Assembly: GCF_021390575.1 (NCBI RefSeq) | Contig: NZ_JAJEJQ010000002.1 | Location: forward strand, 124,001 to 188,000 | Source of the DNA: Paraburkholderia adhaesiva | Lineage (GTDB): Bacteria; Pseudomonadota; Gammaproteobacteria; Burkholderiales; Burkholderiaceae | Reading direction: 5' to 3' | DNA: 64,000 nt | Part shown: positions 43,959 to 52,103 of the stretch, in pieces | Layout of the letters: each line of letters starts with the position of its first letter | Numbering within the stretch: the stretch's first letter is position 1 | Program-made: the position numbers and the translations under genes | The notes under the pieces: model-generated | Told to the model about the DNA's origin: nothing | Databases searched by the model: none | What the model saw: the letters and a program-made list of their open reading frames with translations, nothing else

Positions 43959-44193
43959 CGTGTGTTCCCGGTGCGGGCATCGGTTGCGCGTCGATGCCGA
44001 GCGGCTGGCCGACCGCCGCGCAGATAACATGACCGGCCTCGATCTGCTTCGGGGTCAGCAGCACATCAAAAATCTGTGCCTGATGCAGCCTGCAGAACGT
44101 GGTGAGAACGGCCTTCGCGGTGCTCCCCCCATCAGGGACGTTTTCACAGGCCGCGAGCAGCAGTGACGCGATCAGCACATAGCGCAATTTCAT
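43942..44193 (-). CDS. Small phage-encoded lipoprotein
   Basis: The 83-residue product starts MKLRYVLIASLLLAACENV, a signal peptide ending in the lipobox LAAC with Cys16. The mature part is short and has two more Cys. It is inserted between the L and K tail genes and overlaps K by 17 bases. Lipoproteins in this region of lambdoid phages can act in superinfection exclusion. That role is an inference. Confidence 0.7.
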   Translation of the reverse strand: MKLRYVLIASLLLAACENVPDGGSTAKAVLTTFCRLHQAQIFDVLLTPKQIEAGHVICAAVGQPLGIDAQPMPAPGTHDGTQQ

Positions 44194-44203
44194 GGCGGTT
44201 CTC

Positions 44204-44896
44204 CTATCGGAATTCGCCTGCTCCGGGGAAGCCCCCGAATGGCAACCACGCGTGTTCACCGAAACGCAACTTGCACGACTGGAGACGCTTGCCGCACACG
44301 TCGAGGTGGTATTCAGTGACACGCGCATCGTTCACGTCTGCGACCGGCCCACCGCCGTAGCCGCACCCTTCGCCGCGATAACGCCACGGACACGAGTTGC
44401 GGATGATCTGGCGGCGTGGCAGCTGCACACCGTCAACGTCGAACCCCACGGCGAGGGTGAACTCGATCACCTCAAGGTCCTCGCGGGTCTTCTGCATCAC
44501 GAAATAGATGTCATCGGGGAACTGCTCGTCGGGGTTCGCGGTGGGATTCCCCTCGGGGAAATTCACGGCGTCGAGATAGCGGGCGAGCGTGCGTTTGCGC
44601 ACGACGCGTGCACCCACGAGGTCGTGATACATGCGGCACAGTGCGGAGATCACATACATGACGTTCGAGACAACGAGGGTAGGGCGCGGTAACGTGCCCT
44701 GTGCCTTCATCTCGAATCCTTCGGCCTTGACCGGGTAACGCGCGTACACACGGCCCTGCCACGTCACGTCACTGTCGAGCTTGTTGGTGCCCGCGTGGAA
44801 GTAGATCGGCTGTTCGTTGAAGCGCGAGAGGTCGAGCATGAAAAACTCCAGCACGGCACCCGGCGCAAGCGAGTTCGACGCGCCCCGGATGTTCAC
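44204..44896 (-). CDS. Minor tail protein L
   Basis: The 230-residue protein of lambda gpL type has an N-terminal beta domain (FFMLDLSRFNEQPIYFHAG). A C-terminal cysteine-rich domain (SCPWRYRGEGCGYGG, then VCGKRLQSCKLRFG) matches the four-Cys Fe-S site known for this family. The start is GTG, overlapping the M stop as GTGA. It bridges the tail tube to the J tip. Confidence 0.9.
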   Translation of the reverse strand: MNIRGASNSLAPGAVLEFFMLDLSRFNEQPIYFHAGTNKLDSDVTWQGRVYARYPVKAEGFEMKAQGTLPRPTLVVSNVMYVISALCRMYHDLVGARVVRKRTLARYLDAVNFPEGNPTANPDEQFPDDIYFVMQKTREDLEVIEFTLAVGFDVDGVQLPRRQIIRNSCPWRYRGEGCGYGGGPVADVNDARVTEYHLDVCGKRLQSCKLRFGEHAWLPFGGFPGAGEFR

Positions 44897-45363
44897 GAGT
44901 ACACCTGGTGGAAAGTCGCGCTCACGTTCATCGTGAGTGAGAAGTCAACGAGGCGCTGGCCGTAGCTGGAGCCCCATGTCGGGCAGATCACGTCGAGCGT
45001 CCTGTCCAGCCGGGGAGGTGTCCAGTTGAATACATCGACTCCGTTGCGTGCCTCCAGAAAGGCGAGAATGGCCTTCGCGACAGGGATGCGGATGTCCGTG
45101 AATTCGAGGGACCACTCCTGCTCCCGCGTATTCAGACCGGCAGGGCGGCGCTGCGCGTAGCCGTCGAAGAACTGCACGACGATCACGCGCGGCTCAACGG
45201 TCATGTTCGCGCTCGTCGGACACCACCCGAAGATCGCACCCGAGGCACGTGGCGCCGCATCCGCGACCATGCGACGCCATATCTGTGCAGGTACGCTGTT
45301 CTGCCGGATGAGGTCGCGACCGGGCCGCGCCGCAATGGGCGCTTCGTAAATCAGGGTGTTCAT
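44893..45363 (-). CDS. Minor tail protein M
   Basis: The 156-residue protein fits the lambda gpM-like phage minor tail family: VIVVQFFDGYAQRRPAGLN, then WSLEFTDI and a C-terminal VDFSLTMNVSATFHQV. It sits between the tape measure gene and L, as in lambda. Confidence 0.85.
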   Translation of the reverse strand: MNTLIYEAPIAARPGRDLIRQNSVPAQIWRRMVADAAPRASGAIFGWCPTSANMTVEPRVIVVQFFDGYAQRRPAGLNTREQEWSLEFTDIRIPVAKAILAFLEARNGVDVFNWTPPRLDRTLDVICPTWGSSYGQRLVDFSLTMNVSATFHQVYS

Positions 45364-45367
45364 GGGA

Positions 45368-47497
45368 TTACGCTCCTGCGAGCAGGCCGCCTGCGCGTTT
45401 CTCGTTGGAGATGACCTGACGCGCGACTGCCGCCATGCGCTTGCCGAGTTCGACGGCGCGGGCGTTGTCGCCCTGTACATCGGTTTCGCCGGTCTGCGCG
45501 TACACGTTGATCTGCACGTTCATCGGCGTGGTGTCCTGCTGACGTTCGACACGTCCCGGCACGCTTGGGGTGAATATCTCGGGCGAGAGGAACGGGAACT
45601 CGTTCACGCGATATAGCTGGCCGGGATACACCGCGCCACCGGCTGCGCGCTGTCCGCCATACGTTGCTGGTAACGCTGCGCTGCTGCCGAACAGACCACC
45701 GAAGATTCCACCGCCGCCGCCGATCCCCTTGAACAATGGCTCGATGATGTTTTTGTAGACGAGCATCTTGGCGATATCGCGCAGGATCGAGGCGGTCATC
45801 TCACCGAACGACTTCGACGAATTGCTGGCCCCGCTGATGAAGTCGATGAACGTGTCGGTCGCCTGTTTGCCGTAGCCGAGAATGGCGTCCTTCAATTCGT
45901 CGAGTTGCTTCTTCATCGGGTCCATCTTTTTCCGCGCGTCCTCCAGCTTCTCCGCTGCCATCTGCTGTGCGGCGGCGAACTGCGCCGTGTTGAGGTAACC
46001 GGCCTCAAGCGCTTCGACAAGCTGTTCAATCGTGCGGGTGTATTCACGGGTCGGGTCCAGCGCGTCGAGCGTGGCGCTGGCGAAGTCCTTCATGTTCTCG
46101 ACCTGCTTGCGGTAGTTCTCATCCGCAATCCGTTCGACTTCCGCCTGCCACTCCATCTCCTTGCGATAGCGGGCACGGTCATCGATCAGGTCATCGATCT
46201 GCTTGCGCAACGCGATGAGCGATTCCTGCTGCTGGTCGGTCATCGCGAGGAACTTGGGGTCGGTCAGCATCTCCATCATCTTGTCGCCGTCCGCCGCCGT
46301 CTTGCGTAGTTCGTCCTCCAGCGTTTTCAACATGCGCGCGAACTCGTCGACTGGCTGCTTCGCGGCGCGTGCCTTGCCGCCCGCCTTGTCGAGCGCATCC
46401 GAGAAGCGCAGGACCTTGCCCCCGGCTCCGGTCGCTGCGGTGCCCAGGTCCCCCACGCCCGCCATGAGGTCCTTGTAGCGCTGCCGCGAACGGTTCTTCA
46501 TCTGTTCGACGGTTGAATCGAGTTCCGCGAGACCCTGCTTTGGTTTCTCCCAGATGTCTCCGATCGCCGCGCCCGCGCCTTTCCAGTCGAAATTGAATAT
46601 CGACTTCGCGGCACGTCCATAATCTCTAAGGACTTCCGAGAAAATCTGCACGCGCCCGGTGATCTGCTGTATCTCGGCGGCGGTGAGGATTGCCGTCTCG
46701 GCTATCCAGTCGAACACCTTCTGGAGCACACTGCCCTTGCTCGCCCCTTCGAGAAACCACTTCGCGAGTTCTTCGAGCGCCGGGAGCAGTGCCACGGCAA
46801 GCTGGTTCCTCACGCCCTGCGAGAGCGCCGAGATGCGCGTCAACTGATTGTTGAATTCGACCATCGCCTGCGCGGCCTGATTCGTCAGCACGAGACCAAA
46901 GTTCTCCGCTTCGCGTGCGGCCTCGTCGAAGCCCTGGGCACCGGTATTGAGAAGCGGGATAAGCTCCTGCCCGCCACGCCCGAACAGGGTGGTCGCAACG
47001 GCACCTTTCTCCATGCCGTCCTGATACTGCGACATCGCCCCGGCGATGGAACGCATCGCCTGTGCGGGGTCCATGCGCCGCAGTTCGTCGACCGACAGGC
47101 CGATGGAAGTGATCGCCGCCGCTGCCTTCGACGAGGGGTCGCGCGCTTCGAGCAGCGCCTTGTTCAGAAAGCGGAAGCCGGTCGTGAGGGCTTCGGTGTC
47201 GACGTTCGAGAGCTTCGCGGCGTACTGCAGTTTCGCCAGTTCCTCGGCGGTGGTGCCGATGCGCTGCGAGAGGTTGTTCAGCGCGCTCGCCTGATCGTAG
47301 ACGGCCTGCACGGACTCCGCGATGCTGCTCACGAGTCCCTTGATCATCGCGACACCGATGCCGATACCGATGAATCTCGCGGCCTTCTGGATGCCCTGCA
47401 GCGATTGCGTGATAACGTCCGACGCCTGCTTCATGTCCCGTCGCAGGTGTGCCACGTCTGCTGCGATGTCGAAAATGAGTGATCCCGCAGTTGCCAT
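45368..47497 (-). CDS. Tail tape measure protein
   Basis: The 709-residue tape measure sets tail length and lies inside the tube. It opens GSLIFDIAADVAHLRRDMKQ, has a hydrophobic helix (IGIGIGVAMIKGLVSS) and long helical regions. Its C-terminal domain is of lambda gpH type (SSKSFGEMTASILRDIAKML, then a Gly-rich stretch). At roughly 0.15 nm per residue the tail would be near 100 nm. It directly follows the G/GT frameshift cassette. Confidence 0.93.
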   Translation of the reverse strand: MATAGSLIFDIAADVAHLRRDMKQASDVITQSLQGIQKAARFIGIGIGVAMIKGLVSSIAESVQAVYDQASALNNLSQRIGTTAEELAKLQYAAKLSNVDTEALTTGFRFLNKALLEARDPSSKAAAAITSIGLSVDELRRMDPAQAMRSIAGAMSQYQDGMEKGAVATTLFGRGGQELIPLLNTGAQGFDEAAREAENFGLVLTNQAAQAMVEFNNQLTRISALSQGVRNQLAVALLPALEELAKWFLEGASKGSVLQKVFDWIAETAILTAAEIQQITGRVQIFSEVLRDYGRAAKSIFNFDWKGAGAAIGDIWEKPKQGLAELDSTVEQMKNRSRQRYKDLMAGVGDLGTAATGAGGKVLRFSDALDKAGGKARAAKQPVDEFARMLKTLEDELRKTAADGDKMMEMLTDPKFLAMTDQQQESLIALRKQIDDLIDDRARYRKEMEWQAEVERIADENYRKQVENMKDFASATLDALDPTREYTRTIEQLVEALEAGYLNTAQFAAAQQMAAEKLEDARKKMDPMKKQLDELKDAILGYGKQATDTFIDFISGASNSSKSFGEMTASILRDIAKMLVYKNIIEPLFKGIGGGGGIFGGLFGSSAALPATYGGQRAAGGAVYPGQLYRVNEFPFLSPEIFTPSVPGRVERQQDTTPMNVQINVYAQTGETDVQGDNARAVELGKRMAAVARQVISNEKRAGGLLAGA

Positions 47498-47500
47498 CTC

Positions 47501-47720
47501 TCATCCCCTCCACGCCGCGATCTCATCCTCGACGCTCAGTTCAACCGGTTCATCTCCTGACGCCTGTTTCATCGCGCGTTCGGTGGTGCTCGCGCGTTCG
47601 GTCAGAAGGTACTGCCAGCACATCAGTTCGTGCGCGCCCATCGTGTCGAGCACCGCCCCGGCGGTCATGTGCAGGTGTTCGGCCACTGCATAGACCAGAC
47701 GGGCAACCGGGGCGCTCAGG
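47501..47720 (-). CDS. Tail chaperone T extension (reached by -1 frameshift)
   Basis: The -1 frame stays open past the end of the G gene and encodes about 72 residues (SLSAPVARLVYAVAEHLHMT, then ELMCWQYLLTERA). It has its own ATG at 47686, but no ribosome-binding site is evident. In siphoviruses the G gene product is extended by a low-frequency -1 slip to give GT, which recruits the tape measure. The slip site GGAAAAAG lies at 47721-47728, just before the G stop. Confidence 0.75.
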
Positions 47721-48066
47721 CTTTTTCCACGTCAGCCTTGTTCAGCCCGTTCAGCCGCGCCGAGACCTTCATCAGCGCGGCGATGTCGCTCTGGCCGCGT
47801 GTCGGTATCGACTCCAGCACCTCGGGTGTGAGGCGTTCGCCATGCGCTCCGCGCACCGTCTCGCACAGGAGGCGGTATGCGAAGCGCAGGCCCGACACCT
47901 CGTCGGTGCCGTTCGGCGGCGCGTCGGCCATGATGGTTTGCAGCAGCCGACCGGGAAGTTCGGACACGGTGACCTTGCCGAACATCACCGTGTCGACTTC
48001 CTCGGAAAGAAAGTGCACCTCGAATACCGGTGCGTGTTGCGGCTGGGGCGTTCGTGCATTCATCAT
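47716..48066 (-). CDS. Tail assembly chaperone G
   Basis: The 116-residue protein lies immediately before the tape measure, in the position of lambda gpG. Sequence such as VMFGKVTVSELPGRLLQTIM and FAYRLLCETVRGAHG is consistent with the family. The last codons GTG GAA AAA GCC TGA carry the A-rich slip site for the GT fusion. Confidence 0.8.
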   Translation of the reverse strand: MMNARTPQPQHAPVFEVHFLSEEVDTVMFGKVTVSELPGRLLQTIMADAPPNGTDEVSGLRFAYRLLCETVRGAHGERLTPEVLESIPTRGQSDIAALMKVSARLNGLNKADVEKA

Positions 48067-48075
48067 CGGGTCCTC

Positions 48076-48606
48076 TCACGCAATGGCCGCGCGAAGCCGC
48101 GCAACCGAAACCGTCATCTGCGCCGGGGTCGCGGGCGAGACCACCACGGCATTCGCGGTATAGGGGGGTGAAGCGTTCGCGCCGTGCATGGCGGTCACGA
48201 CCGGCGCGAACGTGCCCGGTGCCTGATAGCGATGTTCCGCACCTGCGGCGGTGACCCCGGTCTGTATGGGGGAACCGTCGTCCCAGTCGACCGTGAACGA
48301 ATCAGCGTGGCCGTTCACCTCGGTCACCACGAGCGTCACGTCGAGCGGTGTGACACCAAGCGTCGGCCACACACTTACGCTGAACGCGTAACCGCTCCCC
48401 GCGACGGTAATCGTCGGGGCGAGTACGGCATCGAGCCGTACACCTGAAACGACCGGCGACACCCGGATCGTGTACTCGCCTGGCTCCTCATACACGTGCG
48501 TCGCCACGGTCGCCGTGATGCGGTGTTCCGGCGAACCATCGTCCCAGTTGATATTGAAGGCTGACGCGTTGACGAAGCGACCGGCGATTTTCAGGTCGAC
48601 GCGCAT
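48076..48606 (-). CDS. Two-domain PKD-like (Ig-fold) phage protein
   Basis: The 176-residue protein contains two PKD-type domains with the pattern (N/D)W.DGS followed by H.Y..PG.(Y/F). It starts in mid-domain (MRVDLKIAGRFVNASAFNIN), just like the large PKD protein at 49944-52103. It is homologous to the repeats fused to the major tail protein. It probably decorates the tail surface. Confidence 0.7.
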   Translation of the reverse strand: MRVDLKIAGRFVNASAFNINWDDGSPEHRITATVATHVYEEPGEYTIRVSPVVSGVRLDAVLAPTITVAGSGYAFSVSVWPTLGVTPLDVTLVVTEVNGHADSFTVDWDDGSPIQTGVTAAGAEHRYQAPGTFAPVVTAMHGANASPPYTANAVVVSPATPAQMTVSVARLRAAIA

Positions 48607-48614
48607 GCCGGTCT

Positions 48615-48836
48615 CTAGCGAGGCGGCGCGTCAGCCGGTAGTGGTGTGTTACCCGCTGCGAGCCAGCGCTCGTACAGATCGAAGAAGCGGTGACCACGTG
48701 GCACAAAACTCCAGACGATCCCGGTCTGCGGTTCGGTGTACTGGATTGCATCCGGGTTGATGTCGCCCGTCAGGCCATTACGGACCCGCTTGAACGCATC
48801 ACTGCCGGGTAGCGGTTCGTCGTTAATATCGGACAC
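48615..48836 (-). CDS. Small phage protein, unknown
   Basis: The 73-residue protein (start GTG, AGGAGG 7 bases upstream) contains QYTEPQTGIVWSFVPRGH and FFDLYERWLAAGN. I recognise no family. It follows the fibre-like gene and may be its chaperone, since small proteins after fibre genes often are. Confidence 0.5.
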   Translation of the reverse strand: MSDINDEPLPGSDAFKRVRNGLTGDINPDAIQYTEPQTGIVWSFVPRGHRFFDLYERWLAAGNTPLPADAPPR

Positions 48837-48847
48837 GGGATAGCCTC

Positions 48848-49975
48848 CTAGACACGCGCATCGGCGGTTACGGTAGCCGTAGCGACGGAGCTGTTCGCTG
48901 CACTCTGGTAGCAGCCATTGTTCGCCGGGCCGAGGTTGGAAAATGCAGCGCCCGAGCCGCTATTGACTGATGCAGTCAATGCAGGAGCGCTGCGCATGAC
49001 CACGGGGTAAGAAATCTGCTGCTCATTAATGGCGGTCGTGACATTGCACTGGAAAATGCTGTACTGACGCTGCACCCGTGCCAGTTCCGCCTGATGTCCG
49101 CGCCATTCAAACGCCGTTGGCGCTCCACCGTTGCCGTTAATGTCCGAGGACGAGAGCGGGCTGGATGCTTCAAGTTGCGCCTGTGCCGCGAAGATCGAAA
49201 ATGTCACGCCTGGCGGAAGGAATATGCCAACCCCAAGCAGGTCGTCACCGTTAGTGCCAATGTTCCTGCCCGCAACACTGGGAATGTCGAGACGCACGCT
49301 AAAACGTCTCCATGCAGTCGTGACAGTCCAGCTAACCTCCTTGTCGCGCCTCACCATTCCAGCAGGAGATCCACCTGTGCCGAATGACTGCTCAACGAGA
49401 ACGCCGGGTATCGTGATGGACACACTGGAACGCAGCCAGACAGAAAACGTTGCGCTGCGCCCGTGCAGTGTCCTGACGGATTCGACGGTCTGGAGCAGAT
49501 TCGGCAGGGTACGCGATGCAAGCGTTCCGGTGCTCGCCGTGGTCTGGTTGTGTCGAAGGGCGTACCTGACCGGTGAGGTCATGCCCACGGGTTCGTTGCC
49601 ATTAAACGGATCGGCCTGAATGGTGCCCGCGCCGGATGCGCTGCGGCTTGACCGCCAGATGGTTGAGGCCGTCCGGATACTTGTCGTTGGCATCGCGACC
49701 GGCCCCGTGTCGATCCAGCTATCGAAGTTGCCATCCACGAAGTAGTTGCGGTTTGACTGTGGCGCGGAGTCGCCCAGTAGCGCGCGGATTGCATCAAGCA
49801 ACTGCGATACGTCCTGTTCCTCGGGCGTCATGCCTGCCGCGCGTATCACGTTGAGAATTTCATCGGTGACCGCATTGCCCCATTCGGCAACGATCAGCGA
49901 GCCGGGGATACCTTGCGCCGCGTCCTCGTTGACGAACCTGCCGTCAACGAGGTCGGTGTTCGACGGGAAGTCCAC
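48848..49975 (-). CDS. Fibre-like virion protein with carbohydrate-binding-like domain
   Basis: The protein has about 375 residues. The GTG start is chosen for AGGAG 6 bases upstream and for the resulting DFPSNTDLVDGRFVNEDAAQ N-terminus. That N-terminus, with IVAEWGNAVTDEILNVI, is common in phage tail fibre proteins. Residues about 90-290 form a beta-sandwich-like module (NYFVDGNFDSWIDTG, then RSATFSVWLRSS) like carbohydrate-binding domains of phage structural proteins. It lies between tail-decoration genes rather than after J, so it may be a tail-shaft adhesin. Confidence 0.65.
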   Translation of the reverse strand: MDFPSNTDLVDGRFVNEDAAQGIPGSLIVAEWGNAVTDEILNVIRAAGMTPEEQDVSQLLDAIRALLGDSAPQSNRNYFVDGNFDSWIDTGPVAMPTTSIRTASTIWRSSRSASGAGTIQADPFNGNEPVGMTSPVRYALRHNQTTASTGTLASRTLPNLLQTVESVRTLHGRSATFSVWLRSSVSITIPGVLVEQSFGTGGSPAGMVRRDKEVSWTVTTAWRRFSVRLDIPSVAGRNIGTNGDDLLGVGIFLPPGVTFSIFAAQAQLEASSPLSSSDINGNGGAPTAFEWRGHQAELARVQRQYSIFQCNVTTAINEQQISYPVVMRSAPALTASVNSGSGAAFSNLGPANNGCYQSAANSSVATATVTADARV

Positions 49976-52103
49976 GCGCCTCTCCTGTGAACCCTGCATT
50001 GCTGAACCGGTCGCGCCCGAAGCGCGCCACACCAAAGCGCGCCCAGCGCGAGCGCACGACCACTTCACCCGCGAGTACCGGCGCGAGCGCCAAGCCGTTG
50101 CGCGTCGCCGTCACCGTGACCCCGAACGTGCCCGGTGTGCCATAGGTGTGCGTATAGGTGCCGGGTGCCAGCACGGCTTCACGGTCGCCGTTGCCCCAGT
50201 CAATCGTGAACGACTCGGCCGTGCCGTTCTGCTGGCTGATGGTCAGCGTCACCTCGTGCGGCACCGGTCCCGTGAGCGGCGCAACGCTGGCGCTGTAGCT
50301 GTACGGTGCGAGCAGCGTCACGGTGCCCGCAAGCACTTCCGGGCCGTAGGTTCCGCCGTAGAGCGCCTGCACGATGACCTGGCGGTTGCCCGTCGCGGTC
50401 CCCGTGTAGGTATGCGTTGCGGTGGTTGAATAAATGGTGTCGTAGGTGCCGTCTCCCCACTGCACCCGGAAGTTCCATCCAATGCCGTTGTGGTTGGTGA
50501 TCGTGATGGTGACCGTGAACGGCAGGTTGCCCGACAGCGGCGCGACGCTCGCGGTGATGAAGAACGGCAGGAACGTCACAACCACGGTTCCTGCCACCAC
50601 CGGGGTCTGCGCCACGCCGTCGAGATACGGCGTCACGGTCACCGTGAACGTTCCGCCCGTGGTGTAGGAGAACTGATGCACGAGACCGGTGAGCCCGGTC
50701 TGCACCGTGCCATTGCCCCAGTTCACCGTGAAGCTCTGCGCGGGCCGCTTCGGCTCGGTGAGCGTGAGCGTGACCACGAGCGGTGCGATGGCACTCGTGG
50801 TGCCGCTCGTGGGCGAAACCGAGGCTTCAAGCGCATACGGTGTTGTCACCACGACCGGCGCGAGCGTGTAGGGCACCTGGGCCACGCCGTTGTAATGCGC
50901 CGTGACGATGATCGTGAACGCGCCCGTGGTCGTATAGGCGTGTTCGTGCGTGAGGCCGGTCAGCCCGGTCTCCACGGTCCCGTCACCCCAGTTGATATCG
51001 AAGCTCCCGGCGCTGCCGTTCGCCTCGGTGATGGTGAGGGTCACCGGCAACGGTGGGTCACCCTCGGTGGGCGTGACGCTCGCGCTGTAGGTGTACGCCG
51101 GGGTCACCTCGACCGTACCTGCTTCCACGGTCGCGTCACGCAGGCCCGCAAAGACCGGCGTCACCGTCACGTTGAACGTGCCCGCACTCACGTAGGTGTG
51201 CGTCGGCGTCGTGGTCTGCACGATGTCGAGACCGCTGCCGTCCCCCCAGTCGACTTCGAACACATCGGCGGCATCCCACTGCTCGGTGATCGTGAGGGTG
51301 ACCAGCAACGGGGCCTGCCCGCTGCTGGGGCTCACCTCGGCGGTGACCTCGTATGGCGGGATAACCACGACCACGACGCCCGCAGAAACCGGTGGCAATG
51401 ATTCGCCGCGGAATGTCGCGGTGACCGAGACCTCGAACGTGCCGTCTCGCGTGTAGGTGTGCTCGTTCGGCGTGGTGGTGGTCGTGGTGGTGCTCGTGGT
51501 CCCGTCACCCCAGTCGATCCTGAATTCGCTCGCGACGCCGTTGCGCTGCGTGATGGTGCAGGTGACCGTGAGGGCCGGCAGTTCGCCGTGCTGCGGTTCG
51601 ACACTCGCGCCATACGTGTAGGGGGGAAGCAGCGCCGTGACGGGTGCCAGCGTCACGGATTCTCTCGGGATGCCGAATACGACCGGCGTGACCGTGATCG
51701 AATACGTGCCCACCGACATATAGGTGTGGGCGTGCATGGGTCCGGTCAGCGTCGCGATGGGGGTGCTGTCACCCCAGTCAATCCGGAAGCTGTCAGCCTG
51801 TGTATCGGGTTCCTCCAGGGTAACGGTGACCGTGAACGGCACGGGTCCGCTCGACGGTGACCGGTCCGCGATCAGGACATAGGGCGCGGCGACGAGAACG
51901 GTCGGCGCAACGACATCAGGCATCCGCACGCCGCCCAGCATCGCGGCGACAGTGATGCGATAGGTCCCGGTATCGACATATTCATGGGTGACGGTCGGCG
52001 CAGGCGGTATCTGCTGTTCCGCGCTGCCGTCATCCCAGTTGATCCAGAAACTATCTGCGGTGATGCCGCCGATGCGCTCCGGTAGCCGCAGGGTGAACTT
52101 CAC
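49944..52103 (-). CDS. Multi-PKD-domain phage tail decoration protein
   Basis: The 719-residue protein is made of about eight PKD/Ig-like domains of some 80-85 residues. Each has a TVTL(T)IT strand, (I/V)(D/N/Q)WG(D/N)G(T/S) and H.Y...G(T/A)(F/Y). The first domain lacks its first strands, because the frame opens inside it with a GTG overlapping the major tail protein stop (GTGA). A Thr run (TTTTTTTT) lies in domain 3. Such domains on phage tails bind weakly to surface glycans. The C-terminal 35 residues are basic and overlap the next gene. Confidence 0.75.
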   Translation of the reverse strand: MKFTLRLPERIGGITADSFWINWDDGSAEQQIPPAPTVTHEYVDTGTYRITVAAMLGGVRMPDVVAPTVLVAAPYVLIADRSPSSGPVPFTVTVTLEEPDTQADSFRIDWGDSTPIATLTGPMHAHTYMSVGTYSITVTPVVFGIPRESVTLAPVTALLPPYTYGASVEPQHGELPALTVTCTITQRNGVASEFRIDWGDGTTSTTTTTTTPNEHTYTRDGTFEVSVTATFRGESLPPVSAGVVVVVIPPYEVTAEVSPSSGQAPLLVTLTITEQWDAADVFEVDWGDGSGLDIVQTTTPTHTYVSAGTFNVTVTPVFAGLRDATVEAGTVEVTPAYTYSASVTPTEGDPPLPVTLTITEANGSAGSFDINWGDGTVETGLTGLTHEHAYTTTGAFTIIVTAHYNGVAQVPYTLAPVVVTTPYALEASVSPTSGTTSAIAPLVVTLTLTEPKRPAQSFTVNWGNGTVQTGLTGLVHQFSYTTGGTFTVTVTPYLDGVAQTPVVAGTVVVTFLPFFITASVAPLSGNLPFTVTITITNHNGIGWNFRVQWGDGTYDTIYSTTATHTYTGTATGNRQVIVQALYGGTYGPEVLAGTVTLLAPYSYSASVAPLTGPVPHEVTLTISQQNGTAESFTIDWGNGDREAVLAPGTYTHTYGTPGTFGVTVTATRNGLALAPVLAGEVVVRSRWARFGVARFGRDRFSNAGFTGEARGLPVEHRPR

